A stretch of DNA of 47,635 nt, taken from Cyclobacteriaceae bacterium. GTDB lineage: Bacteria > Bacteroidota > Bacteroidia > Cytophagales > Cyclobacteriaceae. Below the pieces are notes generated by a model, which saw only the letters and a program-made list of their open reading frames with translations, had not been told where the DNA came from and did no database searches. The stretch lies in contig JAFIEW010000017.1 in the NCBI GenBank assembly GCA_020832375.1, forward strand, positions 1-47,635, written 5' to 3'. Shown here piece by piece: positions 35,869-44,692 of this stretch. Position numbers and translations under genes: made by a program. How positions within the stretch are numbered: position 1 is the stretch's first letter; each line of letters starts with the position of its first letter.

Positions 35869-37929
35869 TTATAAAAACTTAAAAATCAGTAAGGTATAAT
35901 CATCATTTAAGTGAGCAGTGCCGCAAAACTTAAATAACTCGTCTAAGACAATTTGTTTGATTTGCATAGCACTTTTTGTGCGGTTTGCTTCTATTATCTC
36001 AGCCAATCTTTCTCTAGAAAACATTTCATTGCTACCATTTCTAGATTCAGTAATACCATCGGTAAATAGCGCTATTATATCTCCCTTTTGATAACTGATA
36101 CAATCCTCGGTTACGAAGTTTCTATAGCTAACGTTACGTACAATGCCTATTCCGAGTGATTTACCAAAATAAAAGTGTCCATTTTCTTTATTTGTAGAAA
36201 GGTAATAGGTAGGGCAATGTCCAGCTCTAGCAAAATATAACTGCCTTTTACTTCTGTCAATTACACCATAAGTAAGTGTGATAAAGGATTGGTCGTCCAA
36301 ACACTCACTCAGTGCTTGATTAGCCAAAATTAAAAAATCTTTTGGTTGCATTTGTAGCAAACCCAAGCTATGAAATACAGCTTTCAGCTGTGAGGTATGA
36401 AATGCAGCGGAGGTACCCTTGCCACTTACGTCGCCAATGATGAATGGCACCTTGTCATCATCACTGATTTTATAATCAAAATAGTCACCCCCAACCTCGT
36501 CCGTAGAGTGTGCAAGCCCAGAGACCTCAAATTCTTTGCATTGATATTCACTTTGTGGAATAAGCTTCGCATGAACATGACGAGCAATCTTAATCTCTTC
36601 CTTGTAACGGGTGTTTTCAATGGCGTCTTCTAAGAGCTGCCTATTTTCAATTGCTAAGCTAGCCTGCCTAGTGAAAATATTGATGGTGGTCATCATCTCA
36701 CCTGTGAAGCCATCGGGTACCTCTTTAAGTAAGTATAAGTCTCCAATTTTATTTTCTTGTACAATCAGCGGTATAGGCAGGGCAGATTTGAAGGAAGGAT
36801 GGCTGATAGGGATGGATATTCTTCCAGCTACATTTCTACGGATAATCCCGACATCGAAAAAACGTTTCCCATATCCAGATTTGATTATTTTGCTGATTTG
36901 TTCAATTTCCTTTTTATTGATTCCAGTGCTAATAATTTTCTTTGGATCGGATGATCCCTCCTCATCAATAGATATCCATGCTGCATCTGCCATTACTGCA
37001 CTTGATGCACTTTCCATCAATAAGTGATATACTTGGTCCTCACTCATGTTAGCTCCTGGTGATTCACTTAGGCGCTGAAAATTAAAAACGTCCTCAAAAT
37101 TTCTTTCAAAAACTGAACTTGTGGGTAGGTTAAAAAGAATAACTAAAATTGAAAAAAGGCCATATATCAATAAGAAGGCAAAGATAAGTGGAATGACAAC
37201 ATGGGTAAGTGGCTTAAAGATAATTAGCTCCAGCTCTTCATATGCTAGCAGGTTGAGCATAAAAAAGGATAAGTTGATACCTACAATCAGCAAAATGATG
37301 ATGGCCTTCCATTTTTGCTTAAAGTTGAGATAAACCACCCATTTAAGGTTACCTACCGAAATTGATATTCCATAAAGCGTGACTACCGATAAAATTACAT
37401 TATAGTAGGTGTCAAAAACATCAAAATTGAAAAAGGGGAATAGCAAAGCTGCTAAAATGGCATATTCAAAAACTTGCCATTGTACAAAGAGCCTTTTGCT
37501 TTTTTGATAAAGTACTAGCTTTTTCCATACTGTAAATGTATGGATCATGATTACGGTAATAAGTCCTAGTATAATTTGATAAGTAGCATTGATGACAATA
37601 GCATTGTTGAAAAACATGCGCTCAGAATAGCGATCAAAAAATAAAGAAACCACTAGAATGAAAAAAGAAGTAAGTGTACTAGAAATGAAGATCTTCCATA
37701 GAAGATCTTGGAAGTTGTAATTTTCAGATCGGTAAAAACGATACCGGTAATGAAAATATGCAGCTAAGAAGAATAGCAGATACACTACATTTGATACTTC
37801 TTTAGTAGTACCACTATGAAGGTTATTGGATATGCTAAAAGTAGTCAAAAGGTTTACTGCAGTTAATACTGACCAAAATATAAAAATCAATATTGCAGTA
37901 ACTCTTAGTATATATTTTTTTGATACCAT
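35869..37929 (-). CDS. Membrane-bound SpoIIE/RsbU-type PP2C phosphatase with GAF domain
   Basis: The protein has 686 residues. The N-terminal ~275 contain about eight hydrophobic segments (for example 9-28, 46-62, 84-102 and 112-130). A GAF-like domain lies at about 300-425 (LLMESASSAVMADAAWISID and IPISHPSFKSALPIPLIV). The C-terminal phosphatase (about 460-686) has the acidic metal ligands in VGGDYFDYKIS and IGDVSGKGTSAAF, then ALFTDGITESRN and NDDYTLLIF at the end. It should remove phosphate from the STAS protein in response to a signal sensed in the membrane or GAF part. The signal is unknown. It begins the operon and follows spoT on the same strand after 172 bases. Confidence 0.92.
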   Translation of the reverse strand: MVSKKYILRVTAILIFIFWSVLTAVNLLTTFSISNNLHSGTTKEVSNVVYLLFFLAAYFHYRYRFYRSENYNFQDLLWKIFISSTLTSFFILVVSLFFDRYSERMFFNNAIVINATYQIILGLITVIMIHTFTVWKKLVLYQKSKRLFVQWQVFEYAILAALLFPFFNFDVFDTYYNVILSVVTLYGISISVGNLKWVVYLNFKQKWKAIIILLIVGINLSFFMLNLLAYEELELIIFKPLTHVVIPLIFAFLLIYGLFSILVILFNLPTSSVFERNFEDVFNFQRLSESPGANMSEDQVYHLLMESASSAVMADAAWISIDEEGSSDPKKIISTGINKKEIEQISKIIKSGYGKRFFDVGIIRRNVAGRISIPISHPSFKSALPIPLIVQENKIGDLYLLKEVPDGFTGEMMTTINIFTRQASLAIENRQLLEDAIENTRYKEEIKIARHVHAKLIPQSEYQCKEFEVSGLAHSTDEVGGDYFDYKISDDDKVPFIIGDVSGKGTSAAFHTSQLKAVFHSLGLLQMQPKDFLILANQALSECLDDQSFITLTYGVIDRSKRQLYFARAGHCPTYYLSTNKENGHFYFGKSLGIGIVRNVSYRNFVTEDCISYQKGDIIALFTDGITESRNGSNEMFSRERLAEIIEANRTKSAMQIKQIVLDELFKFCGTAHLNDDYTLLIFKFL

Positions 37930-37940
37930 GCTTTTGGTTT

Positions 37941-37989
37941 TAGACGACCACCGCTATCTACTATGCTTCATAGCATAGGAAATCGTCTA
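37941..37989 (-). promoter_or_regulatory. Nested hairpin upstream of the phosphatase gene
   Basis: An outer stem TAGACGA (37941-37947) with TCGTCTA (37983-37989) encloses an inner perfect stem CTATGC (37961-37966) with GCATAG (37973-37978). It sits 12 bases before the phosphatase start codon and may be part of its leader. It has no T-tract, so it is unlikely to be a spoT terminator. Function unknown. Confidence 0.4.
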
Positions 37990-38101
37990 TTCTATTGACT
38001 TTGTCGCCCTATTTGATTAATCCCTTTTTTTAATGGGTGGTAAAAGTAAATAAATTTCGGGAAAGAAGACTCTGGACAAGTATCATTATTAAAGGTTTTC
38101 T

Positions 38102-40345
38102 CTACAAATCTTCTACATTTTCATGCTCGTCGAGGTTATCGTATCGGCTTACCTTAAGCACCCCGCCAACTGATTCTAGGTTTTCTATAAGGTTATCTAA
38201 GTGCTGGGTGCCTTCCACGTAGAGCATGATGTTTCCCTCGAAAATGCCATTCTTCGAATCCACAGTAATTGATCTCATATTTACTTTATGTTCGCTAGAG
38301 ATAAGCGTGGTGATATCACTAATTAACCCGACACGGTCGGTGCCTACAATCTTGAGGCCCGCTAAGAAGATTAATTTCTTCTGAGAGGTCCACTTGGCTT
38401 TCACAACGCGATAACCATACTTACTTAAGAGCTCGGCGGAGTTAGGACAGCTATTGCGATGAATTTTGATCCCTTCATTTACTGTGACAAAGCCAAAAAC
38501 ATCATCGCCAGGTATGGGGTTGCAACATTTTGCAAATTTGTAGTCGATCACATCCATGTCCTCGCCAATCAATAAAATATCTCTATCAGTGCCTTTTATC
38601 GCTGAGATCTCCTTCCTCAATGACTTCGAATCAGAGATTTTATCCTTCTTCTTTGTTTCAAGGTTATGTCTTACTTCTTGAAATTTCTTGATGTCCTTAG
38701 GGTCAATGATGCCCTTTCCGATTTTATAAAAGAGGTCAAGGGGGGTCTTCTCATCAAAATAGGCTCGCAGTTGATTGACTACCTCTTCTTTCAATTGCAT
38801 TTTGAGCTGCTTAAGCTTGCGCTCTACTATTTCCTTTCCTAAAGATGCTGCCTCCTTCTTATCTTCTTTCAAGATATCTTTGATCTTTGACTTAGCGCGA
38901 GAGCTTACCACAAATCGCAACCAATCCTCATTGGGTTTTTGCTTTTTGCTGGTTAGTATTTCTACTTGGTCGCCATTGTTCAAAACATAGTCTATAGACA
39001 CCAAGCGGTTGTTTACTTTTGCTCCCAAACAGTGTGCACCCACTTCGGTATGTATATCAAAGGCAAAGTCAAGTGCGGTAGCACCATTGGGTAGTGTTTT
39101 TAACTCACCTTTGGGGGTAAACACAAACACCTCCTCATTGAACAGATTTCCTCTGAAGTCATCGATGAATTCAATTGCACTTGTGTCATTTTGTTCTAGT
39201 AGATCTCTCACTTTATTGATCCACTCTTCTAGTCCTCCTTTTTTATTTTTATTGGCGTGGCCTTCCTTGTACTTCCAGTGCGCAGCATATCCCTTCTCAG
39301 CTATTTCATCCATTCGTTTTGTCCTGATTTGTACCTCCACCCATTGACCTGGATTACTCATTACAGTGGTGTGTAGCGACTCATATCCATTGGATTTTGG
39401 GGTAGATATCCAGTCTCGTAACCGATCGGGATTTGGCTTATAAAAATCAGTTACAATAGAATAGGCTTGCCAACATGCAGCCTTTTCTTTATCTGTTTCT
39501 ACATCCAAAATAATCCGAATCGCAAAAAGGTCATATACCTTCTCGAAGCTGATATTTTGCTTCTTCATCTTATTACGAATTGAATAGATAGATTTTGGTC
39601 GACCTTTAATTTGAAAAGGCAGATTTTCTATTTTTAGCTTTGCCTCTATGGGACGGATAAAGTTTCTTATGAAGCGATTTCGGGCACCTTTAGATTCCGC
39701 TATTTTGTCCGCAATCATACGATAGGTATCTGGCTCGGTATGCTTCAGGTAAAGGTCTTCTAACTCCGACTTGATAGCATAAAGTCCAAGCCTATGTGCT
39801 AATGGTGCGTATAGGTAGATCGTTTCACTAGCAATTTTGAGCTTCTTGTGCTCTGGCATACTGTCAAGAGTCCGCATATTGTGCAGTCGGTCAGCCAACT
39901 TCACTAAGATCACTCGCACATCTTCCGATAAAGTAAGCAACATCTTACGGAAATTCTCAGCCTGCTCGCTCGTACCGTGTTCAAAAACACCAGAGATCTT
40001 GGTCAATCCATCGATGATCCGAGCTACCTTTTTCCCAAAGTCCCGATCTATATCTTTGATTTCCCACTCTGTATCTTCTACCACATCGTGAAGTAGTGCC
40101 GAAACAATAGAGGTGGTGCCAAGGCCTATTTCATCAATACAAATCTGTGCTACAGCCAGGGGATGGAAAATATAAGGCTCACCCGATTTTCTTCGCATTT
40201 CGCTATGAGCCTCCATAGATGTTTGAAAAGCCTTTTTTATGATTTTTGCATCTCCAGGCTTTAGTAATGGCTTCGCACTTTTGAGTACCTTTCTATATTT
40301 TCGTAAGATTTCTGATTTTTCTGCTTCTAAATCGATTGCCTCCAT
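38102..40345 (-). CDS. spoT: Bifunctional (p)ppGpp synthetase/hydrolase
   Basis: The protein has 747 residues, a long RelA/SpoT homologue. The N-terminal hydrolase HD domain has H61 (YIFHPLAVAQ) and H86-D87 with E90-D91 (LLHDVVEDT), so the hydrolase site looks intact. The synthetase domain (about 240-350) has IYSIRNKMKKQNI, NPDRLRDWISTPKSNGYESL and EVQIRTKRMDEIAEKG. A TGS domain follows (about 405-465, VFVFTPKGELKTLPNGATA), then a helical and zinc-finger region (FAKCCNPIPGDDV) and a C-terminal ACT domain. It makes and degrades the stringent-response alarmone in the cytoplasm. Both activities look complete, so it may be the only long RSH in the genome. It has a well-formed promoter and lies upstream of the partner-switching operon. 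Confidence 0.95.
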   Translation of the reverse strand: MEAIDLEAEKSEILRKYRKVLKSAKPLLKPGDAKIIKKAFQTSMEAHSEMRRKSGEPYIFHPLAVAQICIDEIGLGTTSIVSALLHDVVEDTEWEIKDIDRDFGKKVARIIDGLTKISGVFEHGTSEQAENFRKMLLTLSEDVRVILVKLADRLHNMRTLDSMPEHKKLKIASETIYLYAPLAHRLGLYAIKSELEDLYLKHTEPDTYRMIADKIAESKGARNRFIRNFIRPIEAKLKIENLPFQIKGRPKSIYSIRNKMKKQNISFEKVYDLFAIRIILDVETDKEKAACWQAYSIVTDFYKPNPDRLRDWISTPKSNGYESLHTTVMSNPGQWVEVQIRTKRMDEIAEKGYAAHWKYKEGHANKNKKGGLEEWINKVRDLLEQNDTSAIEFIDDFRGNLFNEEVFVFTPKGELKTLPNGATALDFAFDIHTEVGAHCLGAKVNNRLVSIDYVLNNGDQVEILTSKKQKPNEDWLRFVVSSRAKSKIKDILKEDKKEAASLGKEIVERKLKQLKMQLKEEVVNQLRAYFDEKTPLDLFYKIGKGIIDPKDIKKFQEVRHNLETKKKDKISDSKSLRKEISAIKGTDRDILLIGEDMDVIDYKFAKCCNPIPGDDVFGFVTVNEGIKIHRNSCPNSAELLSKYGYRVVKAKWTSQKKLIFLAGLKIVGTDRVGLISDITTLISSEHKVNMRSITVDSKNGIFEGNIMLYVEGTQHLDNLIENLESVGGVLKVSRYDNLDEHENVEDL

Positions 40346-40428
40346 ATATATTATTCCAGAAATTTCGCTGGGCTGAATATTGTTTTCGTTTGCTTATCAG
40401 TTGTAAAAATCACAACCAATGAAAAGTA

Positions 40429-40457
40429 CAAAATTATACGATCACTTACAATTCAAC
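40429..40457 (-). promoter_or_regulatory. Promoter of spoT
   Basis: On the - strand, TTG (40455-40457) is followed after 18 bases by TAATTTTG (40429-40436). Both elements match the Bacteroidota consensus exactly. The start codon lies about 85 bases downstream. This is the best promoter match in the window. Confidence 0.6.
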
Positions 40458-40634
40458 ATTGATTTTTATCACATTAGAATCCAATATTTTTTAAAGGCAT
40501 TGAAGTGGTAATTGCTAATTGTGGCATTAGAAAAAGAGATGAGGTGGAATGAGGCGAGTAGTATAGCTGATTAAATCCGTTTTAGAGCTATTTCTAAAAT
40601 GATTGCTTGGCGTACAAAGAAAAATTTTTGAGTA

Positions 40635-40808
40635 GTTGAACCCGGAATATGCATTAGAATTTCTATTCCGAGCTAAAATACTTCAAAATCAAACGCTTCG
40701 CTGCATTTAACGCCTTCACCATAGCGGCACTATGCCTTAGTCGTTAAATACTTGATTTTCTTGTATTTTTAGCTCTCATAACGAACCTAACGCATAATCC
40801 GGGTTGAA
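40635..40808. repeat. Palindromic dispersed repeat, copy A (~174 bp)
   Basis: An imperfect inverted repeat that folds on itself over almost its whole length. The ends are TTGAACCCGG (40635-40644) and CCGGGTTGAA (40799-40808), mirrored with one mismatch, and the centre is CATAG-CGGCA-CTATG. Blocks such as GAGCTAAAA and AAAATCAA are repeated in reverse on the other arm. A related copy with about 80-85% identity by eye lies at 47345-47517 in the same orientation. It has no coding capacity. It resembles a MITE or a large REP/BIME-type element. No target-site duplication was obvious. Confidence 0.8.
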
Positions 40809-40854
40809 TGACGTGATTCTCTAATTGTCCAGCCACTTCGACAGTGGAGCTGAT

Positions 40855-40912
40855 AAAAAAGGGGGATGTGAATATTCATTAGCCTACTCTTATGAATATT
40901 CACATCCCCCTT
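40855..40912 (-). terminator. Terminator of the S9 peptidase gene
   Basis: AAGGGGGATGTGAATATTCAT (40859-40879) pairs perfectly over 21 bases with the sequence at 40892-40912, across a 12-base loop. On the - strand the stem runs into a T-tract (A-run at 40855-40860 of the + strand). It lies a few bases beyond the peptidase stop. The stem is unusually long for a terminator. Confidence 0.9.
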
Positions 40913-40918
40913 AAAAGT

Positions 40919-42997
40919 TTATTTTAAGTAGGTACCCAGCCAGTCAAAAAATTCGCGATGCCAAAGTACATTGTTTTGAGGTTTTAATATCCAGTGGTTT
41001 TCGTCGGGGAAATATAAAAATTTACTCTGAACACCCTGTAATTGAGCGGCATTAAATGCCTCCATACCCTGACTTACAGGTACTCGGTAGTCTTTTTGGC
41101 CATGGATTACGAGTATTGGTGTATCCCAATTCTGAGCAAAGCGGTGGGGTGAAAATTTGCTGTAGCTTTCTGGTGGGTTTTCATCCCAATAAGCACCTCC
41201 AATATCCCAATTAGCAAAAAACATCTCCTCCGTACTACCATACCAGCTTTCCAGATTAAAGAGCCCTGCATGGCTTATGAATGTTTTGAATCTTCCCTCG
41301 TGCAAGCCCGCGAGAAAGTAAACCGAGTAGCCGCCATAACTAGCACCTACAGCACCAAGGCGGTTTTCATCGATATAGGGCAGTGCTGAGATGCTATCGG
41401 AAGCTTTAAGATAATCACGGATGGCTTGCCCGCCCCAATCTTGGCTAATAGCATCATTCCACTCCCTTCCAAAGCCTGGTAAGCCTCTTCTGTTGGGAGC
41501 AATGACTACATAGCCTTGTGCTGCCATGGCTTGGAAGTTCCATCGGAAAGAAAAGTATTGACTGATGGCCGCTTGTGGTCCGCCTTGGCAGTAAAGCAGA
41601 GCAGGGTATTTTTTGTTAGGGTCAAAGTCTGGCGGTAGCGTTACCCACACTTGCATTTTTTTCCCGTCGGTGGTAGTGACCCAATGCTCTTCCGTCTTTC
41701 CAAAGTTCATCGCTTCAAGCCGCTCATTATTTCTTTTGGTGATCCACTTAAGATCGCCGCTTTGGGGATTTACTTTTACGATTTCCGTGGGATGAGCATG
41801 TGTGCTAAAGCTGCTGATAATAGCACCGTCTTGACTGATGTGAACTCCCGACAAGTTGTGAGTTCCATTGCTTATCTGCTTGAAATTATCCTCCTTGGGC
41901 ACTTTAATTTCGCCAAAAATAGCTGAGGATAAATTTAATTGATAAAGTTGTACAGTGCCTTTTGTGTCTGCATAGAAGTAGAATCCATTACTCTCAGGAA
42001 GCCAGCGAAATCCGCTGATACTCTCTTCAAATGAATCACTAAGTGATATTGCGGGTTTTGATGTGTTGGTCCAGTCAAGGATGTGTAGTACTTTTTTGTC
42101 AGATTCGAAGCCATCTCTTTCCATACTTAGCCATGCGATCATTTTTCCGTCGGGTGAAAATTGAGGGTAATTGTCGTACCCCATTTTCCCCTCAGTGAGG
42201 TTGGTAGTATTTTGCTTCTCTATGCTATAGCTGTATATATCTGTATTGGTAGATTTAGCTGCGGCTTTTCCTTCAAGCTTTTTAGACACATAAACGATAT
42301 TTTGGTCGTCATTACTCCAGATGATATCTTGCTCTCCTCCAAATGGAGGAACGGGTGAATGAAATCGTTGTCCAGACATAATATCTGTTTCACCGTTTTT
42401 TATGGATTTGTTTTCTTCATAGGCTACATAAAAGACATGTTCGAATTGATGGTCATGCCATGAGTCCCAGTGACGGTACATCAGCTCATCATAAGCTAGC
42501 GCAGTGGCCAATGGTAGATCAGCGTGTTTATCTTTCAGTGTTTCATCTATTTTTACTTTTTTAGTGAAGCTGATATATTTCATGCCTGGTGAATATTTGG
42601 TATTGCCGATAGAGGATTCAAAGTCAGTTACTTGACGAACAGACTTGCTTTCTAGGTCTATCTCAAAAAACTGAGCACTACCTGATTTGGGCGACATGAA
42701 GCCCACCTTTTTTCCATCAGGTCGCCATTGTAGCCCATACGCCATCCATTCCTGTTCCAGAAGAAGCTCGGTTGATTCATCATTGAAATTATAGAGATAA
42801 ACTTCTCTATTTCCTTTGTTTTCTGAAAGAGAATATTCTGTGACAAGGTATACCATTCTATCACCTACCGGTGAAAGTTGTTGAGAAGATACTTGATCAA
42901 ATTCCCAAAGTTTTTCGGGTGTAAGCCTATTTTGGGTAGCGCCTGTTTGCAATTGCAGGCCTAAAATAATGGTTAAGAGAATAATTTTTTTAAACAT
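40919..42997 (-). CDS. Exported S9 family serine peptidase
   Basis: The protein has 692 residues from ATG 42997 (MFKKIILLTIILGLQLQTG), which gives a clean signal peptide. A longer frame to 43063 would add 22 hydrophilic residues before it, so I prefer the shorter start. The middle (about 30-420) is a beta-propeller of WD40/PD40-type blades (YSPGMKYISFT and FSPDGKMIAWLS). The C-terminal alpha/beta hydrolase domain has the catalytic triad S553 (GASYGG), D636 (HGQKDYRVP) and H668 (DENHWI). It resembles acylaminoacyl- or dipeptidyl-peptidases, which release short peptides. The propeller limits access to small substrates. It probably acts in the periplasm. It is divergent from the LPP20-caspase operon and shares its upstream region. 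Confidence 0.92.
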   Translation of the reverse strand: MFKKIILLTIILGLQLQTGATQNRLTPEKLWEFDQVSSQQLSPVGDRMVYLVTEYSLSENKGNREVYLYNFNDESTELLLEQEWMAYGLQWRPDGKKVGFMSPKSGSAQFFEIDLESKSVRQVTDFESSIGNTKYSPGMKYISFTKKVKIDETLKDKHADLPLATALAYDELMYRHWDSWHDHQFEHVFYVAYEENKSIKNGETDIMSGQRFHSPVPPFGGEQDIIWSNDDQNIVYVSKKLEGKAAAKSTNTDIYSYSIEKQNTTNLTEGKMGYDNYPQFSPDGKMIAWLSMERDGFESDKKVLHILDWTNTSKPAISLSDSFEESISGFRWLPESNGFYFYADTKGTVQLYQLNLSSAIFGEIKVPKEDNFKQISNGTHNLSGVHISQDGAIISSFSTHAHPTEIVKVNPQSGDLKWITKRNNERLEAMNFGKTEEHWVTTTDGKKMQVWVTLPPDFDPNKKYPALLYCQGGPQAAISQYFSFRWNFQAMAAQGYVVIAPNRRGLPGFGREWNDAISQDWGGQAIRDYLKASDSISALPYIDENRLGAVGASYGGYSVYFLAGLHEGRFKTFISHAGLFNLESWYGSTEEMFFANWDIGGAYWDENPPESYSKFSPHRFAQNWDTPILVIHGQKDYRVPVSQGMEAFNAAQLQGVQSKFLYFPDENHWILKPQNNVLWHREFFDWLGTYLK

Positions 42998-43179
42998 GGT
43001 CTGATTTTTGTTTTGATCTTCAATTATGCTTGATATACGATAAAAAGCACTTTTGTTTGTCAACTTTCAACTAACAATATTTCATGTCAAATTTCTTTGT
43101 ATAACTACCAATTAAAATTTGTAAATCTGTATATTGCAGCGCTGCATTGAAAGCATAAACGTTTTATTCTTCTCTTTAA

Positions 43180-43213
43180 TGAAGATGAAATCTTCATGAA
43201 GATGAAATCTTCA
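43180..43213. repeat. Perfect tandem pair of a 17-bp self-complementary repeat
   Basis: TGAAGATGAAATCTTCA occurs at 43180-43196 and again, back to back, at 43197-43213. Each unit is itself an inverted repeat (TGAAGAT and ATCTTCA around GAA). It lies 62 bases before the first gene of the LPP20-caspase operon and 183 bases upstream of the S9 peptidase start. This is suitable for a dimeric regulator or for alternative RNA hairpins in a leader. No known motif was recognised. Confidence 0.85.
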
Positions 43214-43274
43214 CCCAACGAGGTGATTAAATGAAATCAATAAGTATTCAAACTTTTATTTAAAAACACCAATT

Positions 43275-43853
43275 ATGAAAAATCTACGCATAGTAAGTAG
43301 CCTATTGGCTTTAAGCTTGATTATGGCATTTGGACTAAGTTCTTGTTCAAAAAAGACAGCGGTAACTAAGGGTAGCACAGAACTATCCATTCCGTTTGAA
43401 GGAAGTAAATATCGTTCTGACAAAGATAACTTTAGAGCAAGAGGCACTGGCACATCGCCTGACTTGTCCACTTCTAAGAAAATTGCCATGCAAAATGCTC
43501 GTACTGAAATGGCTAGTAATATCGAGTCAGTAATCAAATCAGTAACTGATCAGTATACTAACCAAAGAACATTTACAGATGCACAAGAGTTTAGTAGCCG
43601 TTTTGAAGAGTTAAGCAGAAACGTCGTCAACCAGTCACTTACTGGAGTAAGAGTTATGGATGAAAAAGTGTTTCAATTGGCCGATGGTCGCTATCAGTAT
43701 TGGGTTGCTTTGGAAATGAACAAAGACAATCTGAATAATAGTATCGCTGACAGAGTATCAAGAGAAGCTGCTCTACGTCAAGACTATGACAAAGCAAAGT
43801 TCACAGAAATCTTTGATAGAGAGATGGAAGAGCTGAGCAGACAGCGTCCGTAA
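43275..43853 (+). CDS. LPP20-like lipoprotein
   Basis: The protein has 192 residues. A lipoprotein signal peptide ends in the lipobox FGLSSC with C24. The mature part resembles LPP20-type proteins: FRARGTGTSPDLSTSKKIAMQNARTEMAS (about 55-83), a block seen in proteins that hold an AxxxA-type helix after RGxG, then QSLTGVRVMDEKVFQLADGRYQYWVALEM (about 118-146). LPP20 is a Helicobacter outer-membrane lipoprotein, and similar domains occur in many Bacteroidota lipoproteins of unknown role. It is the first gene of a three-gene unit: the next gene starts 14 bases after its stop. Its N-terminal signal predicts outer-membrane or periplasmic localisation. Confidence 0.82.
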   Translation: MKNLRIVSSLLALSLIMAFGLSSCSKKTAVTKGSTELSIPFEGSKYRSDKDNFRARGTGTSPDLSTSKKIAMQNARTEMASNIESVIKSVTDQYTNQRTFTDAQEFSSRFEELSRNVVNQSLTGVRVMDEKVFQLADGRYQYWVALEMNKDNLNNSIADRVSREAALRQDYDKAKFTEIFDREMEELSRQRP

Positions 43854-43867
43854 AACATAATCAACTT

Positions 43868-44692
43868 ATGCGTCAGAAATCGAAGCTTTTTTTACTCTTT
43901 TTTGTATTTGTAGCATTTTCAGCTTGTGCTCAGCGACCCATTAAAGTTTCAAACTTAGAAGTGGAGGTGAGCTTGCAAGATGATTTAAGTCTCAGACAAG
44001 CAATACGAAAAGGAGAGCAAGAGCTTCGGCTTCAGGCGCTACGTAAAGCCGGTATAGCAGAAAATATTAGCTCCTACGAAAGCCTCATGAACTTTGAAAG
44101 AGGTGATAATTTACAGCAAGTCTTTACTTCTGATATCATTACCGATGTACAAGGTACCGTCAGCGAATTGGAAATATTGGCTGTAGAACGATTTATCAAT
44201 ATTGCTGATGAGTTTGCTGTTCGCCTTCGGGCAAATGCTAGCGTCATGCCTACTAAGGGAGAAAGAGACCCTAATTTTAGAATTCAAGTAGAAGGGATAA
44301 GGAGTGTTTATCAGTCGGGCGATCATCTCCAACTCCAACTTACAAGTACTATAAATAGTAAAGCCCAATTGTTTTTAATCAATGAGTCCAATGAGGCTCT
44401 GAGGCTTTATCCCAATAGTTTTGAGCGATCAGAGCTTGTACCAGCCCAACAGACGATTCGTTTCCCCCGCCGATCCATTAATTATACATTGTTTACAGAA
44501 AATCAATCTGAGGAATATTTTCGATTGATACTGCTGGTTACAAAAGAGGAGCTAAAGCTTCCTTTTGCCAATTCCGACCAAAGCTCTGCCCCTGAAAAAA
44601 TATCCGCTCAGTCATTACTTTCTTGGATATACCAACTTAATGCTAGTGAAAGAAGTATACACCTGCAGACCATTAAATTATTAGCGCCGTGA
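43868..44692 (+). CDS. LPP20/DUF4384-like lipoprotein
   Basis: The protein has 274 residues. A signal peptide with lipobox AFSAC (C20) precedes two parts. The first (about 25-135) resembles an LPP20-type fold (IRKGEQELRLQALRKAGIAENISSY). The second (about 140-250) resembles DUF4384, with the pattern SGDHLQLQLTS, then AQLFLINESNEALRLYPN, RFPRRSINYTLF and FRLILLVTKEE. In proteobacteria, DUF4384 is often fused to caspase-like proteases; here the caspase is the next gene, whose GTG start overlaps this stop (GTGA). That overlap supports tight co-expression. The exact family label is from pattern recall. Confidence 0.72.
   Translation: MRQKSKLFLLFFVFVAFSACAQRPIKVSNLEVEVSLQDDLSLRQAIRKGEQELRLQALRKAGIAENISSYESLMNFERGDNLQQVFTSDIITDVQGTVSELEILAVERFINIADEFAVRLRANASVMPTKGERDPNFRIQVEGIRSVYQSGDHLQLQLTSTINSKAQLFLINESNEALRLYPNSFERSELVPAQQTIRFPRRSINYTLFTENQSEEYFRLILLVTKEELKLPFANSDQSSAPEKISAQSLLSWIYQLNASERSIHLQTIKLLAP

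Larger units (their letters stand above)
40346..40918. other. Intergenic region with promoter, palindromic repeat and terminator
   Basis: It separates two - strand genes. It holds the spoT promoter (40429-40457), a small hairpin TTTTAGAgctattTCTAAAA near 40576-40595, palindromic repeat copy A (40635-40808), a short hairpin CCACTtcgacAGTGG near 40833-40846, and the S9 peptidase terminator. No gene was found. Confidence 0.6.
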
